Shown: positions 32,774-39,798 of the stretch, piece after piece
Layout of the letters: each line of letters begins with the position of its first letter
Numbering within the stretch: the stretch's first letter is position 1
Origin: JAXMAO01 sp046350375
Lineage (GTDB): Bacteria; Planctomycetota; Phycisphaerae; UBA1845; UTPLA1
Assembly (NCBI GenBank): GCA_046350375.1
Contig: JAXMAO010000009.1
Location: forward strand, 62,001-126,000
Reading direction: 5' to 3'
DNA: 64,000 nucleotides
Translations under genes and position numbers: made by a program
Notes under the pieces: model-generated
The model's input: only the letters and a program-made list of their open reading frames with translations
Told to the model about the DNA's origin: nothing
Database searches by the model: none

Positions 32774-34051
32774 CTACGGCAGCGAGGCCTCCACCGCATC
32801 CAGCAAGGCGTCGGTCGCGATCAGCATCTGCCGCGCATAGGGCGCGTTGTGTGCGCCGTGGCTGCCGTCGCGCTCCAGGAAATCGAGGTTCAACTCGCAG
32901 GCCGACAGCCGTGTCCGGTTGGGCTCCACCAGGAACGGATGCGCGCGGGCATCGGCGATTCGCTGGCGCAGCGGCGGAATCTGGGCGTCGATCTCCGTTT
33001 GCAGCGCATTCAGAAGCGACTCGGCGACGTCGCTCGGGTGACACGGCGTGCAATTCGTGAACGCGATCTCGAACCGGTGGCCGGTGTGGTTCGGGTTGCC
33101 CGCGTCCGGGTTCGCCACGCGCGATTCGGCGCCGTGACATTTCGCACAGCCGCCCAGCGACTCGAGCCCGGCCGCGCCGTGTCCGCCCGGCAGTCCCGGC
33201 AGCAACTCCACCGCCATCGACATTCCCGCCCGGCGAGCGCCGGAGCCTTGCAGCAGGTTCTGCTGCGGCGCGTGCGGAAGCACGCCGAGCGTGAGCGTCG
33301 GATCGGCGTGGCAGCCGGTGCAGGCGCCGCTGCCGGCGACGCGGAGCTGCCTGGGCGCGTCCGAGGCGTGCGGCGCATGACACGAGGTGCAGCCGACTGA
33401 CTCGACCGGATCGTTCGAGGCGTCGGCGTCGGCAATGCTGGGCACTGGCAGCGGCGGCAGGCCGACCAGGGCGCGGGCCTCGTTCTTGCGGAGCCGCGTG
33501 GCGTAGTCGGTGGCGTGACATCGGAGGCAGTCGTCGGCGCGGTCGGGGCTGTTGCGAACGTCGTCGAGCGCCAAGGCGTGGCGCGACAACGCCCACTCGT
33601 CGAACTCGGGCCGCGCCGGGCCGGTGTGGCAGCCGGCGCAGACCACCGTGCCGGGCACGCGCACGATGTCGGCCGGGTTGCGCGTGCCGACGTGCCGCGC
33701 GCCGCTGCCGTGGCAGCTCTCGCACTGCACGCCGCCGAACTTGGGCGTGGCGACCGGCGAGACGAACCCGCCCGCACCGTAGCCAGTGGTGTGGCACGGC
33801 AGGCAGGAGGGATTGAAACTCTGACCGGCGTCGACCAGCGACTGAAGCGCGGCCGCGTGACGCGAGCCGGACCAGGCGGTGTGGATTTCGTGATGACAAC
33901 CGCGGCAGACGTCGGCGCCGACCAGTTCCGATGAGCCGCCGATTCCGCCGCCGAGAACCCCGCCGGCCGGACAGCCGCTGGAACCCGACAAAACGACCAG
34001 CCCGACGACCAGGCCGGCCACAGTGGCACAGGTTGCAAACCGCACGCGCAT
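32774..34051 (-). CDS. Nine-haem cytochrome c lipoprotein, c554-like
   Basis: A 425-residue lipoprotein (signal ending LSGSSGC, about residue 27) with nine CXXCH sites: CRGCH, CLPCH, CESCH, CAGCH, CLRCH, CTSCH, CTGCH, CAKCH and CTPCH. The N-terminal CRGCHHEIHTAWSGSRHA is typical of the cytochrome c554 group, in which His residues outside CXXCH are distal ligands. The last 90 residues are haem-free and helical. ATG 34051 is chosen over a TTG just before it; no strong ribosome site is visible. It follows the thioredoxin/TPR gene by 49 bases. Confidence 0.85.
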   Translation of the reverse strand: MRVRFATCATVAGLVVGLVVLSGSSGCPAGGVLGGGIGGSSELVGADVCRGCHHEIHTAWSGSRHAAALQSLVDAGQSFNPSCLPCHTTGYGAGGFVSPVATPKFGGVQCESCHGSGARHVGTRNPADIVRVPGTVVCAGCHTGPARPEFDEWALSRHALALDDVRNSPDRADDCLRCHATDYATRLRKNEARALVGLPPLPVPSIADADASNDPVESVGCTSCHAPHASDAPRQLRVAGSGACTGCHADPTLTLGVLPHAPQQNLLQGSGARRAGMSMAVELLPGLPGGHGAAGLESLGGCAKCHGAESRVANPDAGNPNHTGHRFEIAFTNCTPCHPSDVAESLLNALQTEIDAQIPPLRQRIADARAHPFLVEPNRTRLSACELNLDFLERDGSHGAHNAPYARQMLIATDALLDAVEASLP

Positions 34052-34100
34052 CAACTCTGGAGCCCGATCATTCTATGCCGCAAACCGCCCCGCGGCAGCG

Positions 34101-35156
34101 TCATTTGGCGGGCCGCGCCGGCTGACTGCTGGCTGCCGCCAGGTCCGGGACGAGCTTTTCGACCGCGGCCCGGAAGTGTTCGGCGGCCTGGGCGGCGTCG
34201 CCCTTGGCGGCATAGACCCGGCCGAGCCAGTAGTGGGTCCGCGCCGTATCGGGGTTCAGAACCAGCGATTCCTGCAGCAGCGCGGCCGCGTCGTCGAACT
34301 TGCCCTGCATGAAGCGCACGGTGCCGAGCTCGAGCTTGGCGGTTCGCTGGGCCGGGTTGCGCCGCAGCACGTCGGCGATCAGCTTCTCGGCCGTCGCCAG
34401 GTCGCCGCTGCGGGCGCGGATCCGCGCGAGCTGCAGGTAGGCGGTGTCGCAGGTCGGGTCGAGGCTGATGGCGCGGTTCAGCTCGCCAATCGCCTCCTGC
34501 GTCAGGCCGCGGGCCTCCATCAGCTCGGCCGTGCGGCAGAGCCGCGCGGCGTTGTCGGCCGGACCGGCGCCGGGCGGCTGCGTGGTGGCGATGCGGCGAC
34601 GATGCTCGTCGGCGGAGATCCGCCCGGCCAGCAGCGCCAGGTCGGCGGCGACGGCGCGGCGATATTCGAGGTCGTGCCCGGCGAGGATGTAGGCGATCTT
34701 CCCATCGCCGTCGGTCACCAGCGTCGTGGGCAGGACGATCACGCCGATGCGGCCGTAGGCGTCGCGGGCCGCATCGAGCACGACCGGGACGCGCAGGTTG
34801 CGCCGCGCGATCAGCTCGCGAAAGTAAGGCAGCTGCACGGCGTCGGTGGTGATGGCGACCGCGTGCACCTTGGCGCCGACCAGCTCGTCGAGCGCCGCCT
34901 GGAGATCGGCCAGCGCGTTCTCGGAGCTGGTCTGCTCGGCGCTGACGAAGATCCAGACGGCCGGGCCGCCGCGCCAGGCGTCGGTGTCGACCGCCAGGTT
35001 GTTGATGTCGCTGGCCTGCAATCGGCCGATGGGGTCGCCGATCTTGACGTTGCGCGGCGCGGCGCCGGCGGCGGCGGTCAGCAGCGCGACGACGCAGGCG
35101 GCGCGGTGCGCGACGGACTTCATGGGTCGAACGGGGCCGACGGACGGCGGAGTCAT
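34101..35156 (-). CDS. Periplasmic thioredoxin-fold/TPR protein lacking the redox CXXC
   Basis: A 351-residue exported protein (signal about 12-33). Residues 35-165 match the TlpA/redoxin fold (WRGGPAVWIFVSAEQTSSEN, later VLPTTLVTDGDGKIAYI with the cis-Pro), but the active-site CXXC position reads SAEQTSS, with no Cys. The C-terminal half is TPR repeats (EAIGELNRAISLDPTCDTAY, ARTHYWLGRVYAAKGDAAQA). The likely role is chaperoning or assembly of the neighbouring cytochromes, as TPR and thioredoxin modules do in cytochrome c maturation, but not by thiol chemistry. ATG 35156 has GGGAGG six bases upstream and overlaps the 15-haem gene stop. Confidence 0.8.
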   Translation of the reverse strand: MTPPSVGPVRPMKSVAHRAACVVALLTAAAGAAPRNVKIGDPIGRLQASDINNLAVDTDAWRGGPAVWIFVSAEQTSSENALADLQAALDELVGAKVHAVAITTDAVQLPYFRELIARRNLRVPVVLDAARDAYGRIGVIVLPTTLVTDGDGKIAYILAGHDLEYRRAVAADLALLAGRISADEHRRRIATTQPPGAGPADNAARLCRTAELMEARGLTQEAIGELNRAISLDPTCDTAYLQLARIRARSGDLATAEKLIADVLRRNPAQRTAKLELGTVRFMQGKFDDAAALLQESLVLNPDTARTHYWLGRVYAAKGDAAQAAEHFRAAVEKLVPDLAAASSQPARPAK

Positions 35157-36568
35157 GGAGCACCTCCCGTGGGTGGAACGGCGGGCCACTTGGCGGGCGA
35201 GGTCGCCGGAGGATAGCTGCGCGGCGACTTGCGGTCGTACGCGTAGGGTACGTGACAGCCCGGCGCGCACGAGCCGCCGGTCTCGGTTTTCTCGAAGCGG
35301 ATGGGCATTTCCCACTTGCCGAAGGGCACGCTGTCGCGGATGTGCTTGGCCTGGTCGCTGGCGTGGGTTTCGTGGCAGGCGCGGCAGGTGCGTCCCTTGG
35401 TGTCCTTGTTGACGTGCAGATAGTGGAGGTTGGTGTCGCCGTTGCGGAAGCCGGTGAGCGTGGTGGTCTTGGCTTCGAGCACCAGGGCGCGCTCGTGGCA
35501 CGAGAAGCACAAGGCGTAGTTCTGCTCCTTGAACGGGGCGTAGAACTCGGGCGGATACTCCTGCGTCAGCAGCCGGAAGTGATCGCCGCCGTGAATCTGG
35601 TGGCACGCGGCGCAGTTCTTCTGGGCCACCGGGCCGTGCAGGCTCTTGCCGGGCGCCAGCACGGCGCTCATGTCGGCGACCGTGCCCTGCGGCGTCTTGA
35701 TCGGCTTGTTGTGGCATTCCAGGCAGAGCGCCATCGGGTTGTTGCGCAGGATGCGCGGGAAATTGGTGGCGTGCGGTTCGTGGCAGTTGAGACACTGCCG
35801 TCCCTCGACCACCGCGCCGTGCTGCGTCTTGGCGTGCTCGACGGTCGACTTGATGTTGGCATGACAGCTCAGGCAGAGCGGCTGCGGCGCCTGGCGCAGC
35901 ATCATCTTCTCGGCCGAGGCGTGCGCGTCGTGACAGAGCAGGCAATTCTCGCCCGCCGGCTTGTGCTTCACGCTGGCGGTCTCGAGCTGCTGCTGCGTGC
36001 TGACGTGGCACTCAATGCAGAGCTGGCGCCCCTCCTTCAGCAGCAGCTTCGGATAGTTCGAGGCGTGCGGGCTGTGACAGGCGACGCAGCCGCCGGCCGC
36101 GACCGGGCCGTGCACGACGCTTTTGCCGCCGGTCACGTCCTTGTGGCACTTGACGCAGGTCGCCGCGACCGTCCCGGCGGCGAGAAAGCCGCGCGTCTGG
36201 CCGCCATGCGGCTGGTGGCAGTCGCGACACGAGCCGCTCTTGAGCGGCTGGTGGACGACCGTCCCGACGGGCGGCTCGTGGCAGAAGGTGCACAGGTCGT
36301 TCCCGGGCCGGGCGAGCGTGAACTTGTGGGCCGCCGCGTCCGACAGCGTATGACAGCCGGTGCACGAACCGGCGGCGATCGGCCCGTGCAGCACGGGAAA
36401 GCTGCGGACCTCGGCGTGGCAGCCGTTGTTGGTGCAGTTGGGCGTGGCCGAGGTCGGACGCTGGGGCTGAGACGACTGGGCCCGCGCCGCGCCGGCCGAA
36501 AGGAGCAGCAGCGCGGCGGCCGCGGCGCGCCGGGTGAATCGCGGGCACGATCGATGCAGTCGCGTCAT
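35153..36568 (-). CDS. Fifteen-haem periplasmic cytochrome c
   Basis: A 471-residue exported cytochrome (signal about 11-30, ARAQS) with 13 CXXCH motifs of the doubled CXXCH family, plus CTNNGCH (CX4CH) at the N-terminus and CAPGCH (CX3CH) near the C-terminus, so up to 15 haems. Repeated C-x-x-C-H-x-P-H-G/A units suggest a wire-like chain. It has the same order of motifs and ends as the next upstream protein, so the two are tandem paralogues; this one lacks the lipobox. ATGA overlaps couple it to the genes on both sides. Confidence 0.88.
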   Translation of the reverse strand: MTRLHRSCPRFTRRAAAAALLLLSAGAARAQSSQPQRPTSATPNCTNNGCHAEVRSFPVLHGPIAAGSCTGCHTLSDAAAHKFTLARPGNDLCTFCHEPPVGTVVHQPLKSGSCRDCHQPHGGQTRGFLAAGTVAATCVKCHKDVTGGKSVVHGPVAAGGCVACHSPHASNYPKLLLKEGRQLCIECHVSTQQQLETASVKHKPAGENCLLCHDAHASAEKMMLRQAPQPLCLSCHANIKSTVEHAKTQHGAVVEGRQCLNCHEPHATNFPRILRNNPMALCLECHNKPIKTPQGTVADMSAVLAPGKSLHGPVAQKNCAACHQIHGGDHFRLLTQEYPPEFYAPFKEQNYALCFSCHERALVLEAKTTTLTGFRNGDTNLHYLHVNKDTKGRTCRACHETHASDQAKHIRDSVPFGKWEMPIRFEKTETGGSCAPGCHVPYAYDRKSPRSYPPATSPAKWPAVPPTGGAP

Positions 36569-38052
36569 GGAGTCTCCTTCGCGGGCCGAGTTGCGGGCGC
36601 GCCGGCGGTCTTGCCTTCGGGCTTCCACTGTACCGCGCGCACGCGGTCGTACTCGTACGGCTGGTGGCAGCCCGGCGCGCAGCCGCCGCCGGTCGCGGTC
36701 TTGCGGAAGTTGATCGGCAGCGCCCAGCCGCCGCCTTCGAACGGCACCGAGCCGGCCAGGTGCTTGGGCTGATCGCTGCCGTGGATTTCGTGGCAGGCCT
36801 TGCAGGTGCGTCCCTTCTCGACGCGCCCGACGTGCAGCGCGTGCAGGTTGACGTCGCCGTTGCGGAAGCCGGTGAGCCTGTCGGTCCGCGCTTCGGTGAC
36901 CAGCGCCTGGTCGTGACACGAGAAGCACAGAGAGTAGTTCGCCAGGTCGAAATCCTTGTAGAACGTCTCGGGGAAATATTTCTTCAGCAGCCGGCTGTTG
37001 CTCGAGCCGTGCACCGCGTGACAGGCCTGGCACTCGCCCGCCCGCACCGGCCCGTGCAGAAACGCCGACGACACCAGCCGCGTGCGCATCTCGGGAATCG
37101 TCCGCCCGTCGTAGGCCTTCTGCGGCTGGTCGTGACAGGTCAGGCAGACGTCAGGCATGGCCTGCTTGAGCAGCGCCGGCTGGGCCGACCCGTGCACGTC
37201 ATGGCAGTTCAGACACTGGGCGGCCGTGAAGACCGCGCCGTGCCGCGCCACGGCGGTGCGCGCCTTTTCGACCACGTCGGCATGACAGGCGGCGCACTGC
37301 TCGGCGCCGCTGGCGCGCAGCAGCTTCGGAAACTCGGCCGCGTGCGGCGAGTGGCAGTTCGTGCAGGCGTCGCGCACCGGCGGATGGACGACGCGCGATT
37401 GCTCGACGCGCGTCCGCATGTCGGTGTGACAGCGGAAGCAGTGCTCCGCGCCGGTGCGAATCGTCAGCGACTTGTTGTCGGCCTCGTGCGGCGCGTGGCA
37501 GAGCGTGCAGGCGCCGGCCGCGAACGGGCCGTGGCGCGACTTGCCCGTCTCGGTCGCCGGGTGACAGCGGCGGCAGTTGGCCTCGATCGTGTCGGCGGCC
37601 AGCAGGAAGCGCGTCGCCGAGCCGTGCGGCTGGTGACAGTTCAGGCAGCTCGGCCGGCCGGGTCTGGCGGCGTCCTGCTTGAGCGCGGCGTGCACGACCG
37701 GTTTGCCGGTCAGCACGACGTGGCAGAAGGTGCAGGTGGCGTCGCCGCTGCGCTTGAGCGGGAACTTGTGGCCCGGCTGCTGGTCGCCGTGACAGGCGTC
37801 GCAACTGCCGGAGACGATCGGGCCGTGAACGAAGGCGGTCGTCTTCAGCGGTGCGTGGCAGCCGGTCGTCATGCATCCGACGCCGGGCGGCACATGCTCG
37901 GGTCGCGACGCGACGACCGGCGGCGCCACCGGGGCCGAGGCGACCGCCGGCGCGGCGCCCTCTTCGGGCGGCGCGGCGTCGCCGGGCGCAGCCTTGCGGC
38001 AGCCGAGCAGCAGCAGCAGCAGCGTTGGGCCGATGGCCAACCCGCGACGCAC
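36565..38052 (-). CDS. Fifteen-haem cytochrome c lipoprotein
   Basis: A 495-residue protein with a lipobox (LLGC, about Cys18), a Pro/Ala linker, then CMTTGCH (CX4CH), 13 CXXCH sites and CAPGCH (CX3CH): the same pattern as the following gene. The shared features include LTGFRNGD-VNLHALHV near the C-terminus. The start is GTG 38052 with GGAG eight bases upstream. The lipid anchor would hold it to a membrane while the paralogue diffuses, a sensible relay between the inner-membrane quinol oxidase and the outer membrane. Confidence 0.87.
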   Translation of the reverse strand: MRRGLAIGPTLLLLLLGCRKAAPGDAAPPEEGAAPAVASAPVAPPVVASRPEHVPPGVGCMTTGCHAPLKTTAFVHGPIVSGSCDACHGDQQPGHKFPLKRSGDATCTFCHVVLTGKPVVHAALKQDAARPGRPSCLNCHQPHGSATRFLLAADTIEANCRRCHPATETGKSRHGPFAAGACTLCHAPHEADNKSLTIRTGAEHCFRCHTDMRTRVEQSRVVHPPVRDACTNCHSPHAAEFPKLLRASGAEQCAACHADVVEKARTAVARHGAVFTAAQCLNCHDVHGSAQPALLKQAMPDVCLTCHDQPQKAYDGRTIPEMRTRLVSSAFLHGPVRAGECQACHAVHGSSNSRLLKKYFPETFYKDFDLANYSLCFSCHDQALVTEARTDRLTGFRNGDVNLHALHVGRVEKGRTCKACHEIHGSDQPKHLAGSVPFEGGGWALPINFRKTATGGGCAPGCHQPYEYDRVRAVQWKPEGKTAGAPATRPAKETP

Positions 38053-38099
38053 GCGTTGTTCTCCCGCGGCCCGGGCGCCGACGCGCCCGCGCCGCAATC

Positions 38100-39770
38100 C
38101 TACGTTCCCGGGGCCGGCGCCGCGGTCGCGACCGGCGCGGCGCAGCTCCGCACGATCTTGTCGCCCCACTCGGCGGCGGCGCTGAGCAGCGCCACGGCAT
38201 AGTTGAAATTGTGAACGCCGTGGCCGAGTTCGACCAGCGCCAGGTTGTGCCGCGCGTCGCCCAGCAGCCGCGCCAGCTCCAGCTTCTGCGTCTCGGTCAG
38301 CGACGACGTCTTGAGGGCCGCGTCGGCCCGCTGCACCGACTCGGTCGCCAGAGCGATCCGCTCGCCCAGCGCCTTCTTCCAGTCGGCCAGCTTGGTGGCG
38401 TACTTGCCGCCGGCGGGGTCGGGCGTGTCGCCGTGACACATGTCGCAGCTCTTCTGCGCCGCGACGTAGGTTTGCCCGGCGATGGCGGCCGTTTCGCCGG
38501 CGTTCTCCTTGAACTGGTGGCAGGCGATGCAGTCGACCTGCGCCAGCGACATCGGGCTGGGCATGTCGGGCACGCCGCGCCCGCCGCGGCCGGCATACAG
38601 CTCGGCCGGTCCGCCGTGGGTCTGCTCGTGGCAGCGGTTGCAGGTCGTGCCGGAGACCAGGGCGTGATCGGGCTTGAGGCTGTGCTCGATTTCGAGGTGA
38701 CAGTTGGTGCAGTTGAGCTTGTGCTTGCTGACGTGGTTCTCGTGAATGAAGTTGGTCTCGCCGTAGCGGTCGAGCTGGTGCGGCTTGTTGTGGCAGTTGT
38801 AGCAGACCTGGCGCGGCACGGCCCCGTCGCCGCGGATTGAATCGCTGTGGCAGTTGTAGCAGCCCACGCCGCGGTCGAGATAGGGCTTGTGGTTGAAGAC
38901 GCCGGTCGCCAGGCGAATCTGCTCCTTGGGCGCGGCGTGGCAGCCGGTGCAGCCGGCCAGCACTTCCTGGTCGCGGTTGTGCACCAGCCCCTTGAAGTGG
39001 CAGACGAAGCAGGTGTCGACCGTGACGGTGATGTGCTGGCCTTGCACGATCTGGCTGTGGCAGCTCGTGCAGCGAAGCTGCCGCCCGCGGCGCAGCTCGG
39101 TCAGGTGCGGCTTGTGGTCGAAGTTGATGTTGACGATCGCGCCGTTGGGCTTTTCGAGTTTCCAGTTGATCTTGCCCTCGAGCAGCCGCTTGGCGTGACA
39201 CCCCGAGCGCAGGCAGCTGGCGTCCTGAATCTGTGCGTGCGGCATCGAGCCGTAGGTTTTGGTGAGGTAGCGGACCAGCATCGAGCTGGCCTCCCACTTG
39301 CCCTTGAGGGTGTTCTGCAGGCCGGGCAGAAAGTGGCAGTCGGTGCATTTGACGCCGCGATGGGTCGAGTCGTGCCACGCCTGGTAATAGGGCTGCATGA
39401 TGTGGCAGCTCTGGCAGAAGTCCGGGTGCATGGTGTATTCGCCAAAGCCGATCGTGCCGAAGGCCAGGCTGATGACGACCGCCTGCGCCCAGCCGCGCGT
39501 CGTGAACAGCCACGGGAACCAGGCCGAGCGGTGCCCGGACACCCCCATGATCGCCCGGCCCCAGCGGAAGTTGCTGAGCGCGACGCCCGTCAGCGCGATG
39601 CCGGCGCCGGCCAGCGCAATGGCGCCGACCATCTGGAAGCGCCCGTCCTTGGCCCAGTAGACCATCCACAGCCCCACCAGCGCCAGCACGACCCCCAGCG
39701 TGGTGAACGGCACCCACCACGGGCGATGCGGCAGCGGGGCAGGCGGCGTTGAATTCTCGACCGAAGACAT
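38100..39770 (-). CDS. NapC/NirT-type membrane cytochrome, extended to 12 haems
   Basis: A 556-residue protein with three N-terminal membrane helices (about 19-40, 48-66, 95-110), then the NapC/NrfH signature HPDFCQSCHIMQPYYQAWHD followed by HRGVKCTDCH. In all it has 11 CXXCH sites and one CLRSGCH (CX4CH). NapC proteins oxidise menaquinol and hand electrons to periplasmic partners. Here the periplasmic part is much longer than in NapC (four haems), closer to large fused quinol-dehydrogenase cytochromes. A haem-free helical tail follows residue 450. ATG 39770 has GGAGG nine bases upstream. Confidence 0.85.
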   Translation of the reverse strand: MSSVENSTPPAPLPHRPWWVPFTTLGVVLALVGLWMVYWAKDGRFQMVGAIALAGAGIALTGVALSNFRWGRAIMGVSGHRSAWFPWLFTTRGWAQAVVISLAFGTIGFGEYTMHPDFCQSCHIMQPYYQAWHDSTHRGVKCTDCHFLPGLQNTLKGKWEASSMLVRYLTKTYGSMPHAQIQDASCLRSGCHAKRLLEGKINWKLEKPNGAIVNINFDHKPHLTELRRGRQLRCTSCHSQIVQGQHITVTVDTCFVCHFKGLVHNRDQEVLAGCTGCHAAPKEQIRLATGVFNHKPYLDRGVGCYNCHSDSIRGDGAVPRQVCYNCHNKPHQLDRYGETNFIHENHVSKHKLNCTNCHLEIEHSLKPDHALVSGTTCNRCHEQTHGGPAELYAGRGGRGVPDMPSPMSLAQVDCIACHQFKENAGETAAIAGQTYVAAQKSCDMCHGDTPDPAGGKYATKLADWKKALGERIALATESVQRADAALKTSSLTETQKLELARLLGDARHNLALVELGHGVHNFNYAVALLSAAAEWGDKIVRSCAAPVATAAPAPGT

Positions 39771-39798
39771 GCTGCAACGACCTCCGCACGGACCCGGG

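Noticed and set aside
29983..33060. A 1025-residue plus-strand open frame opposite the decahaem gene
   Set aside because: The minus strand has ten haem motifs and a good ribosome site; the plus frame has no recognisable feature.
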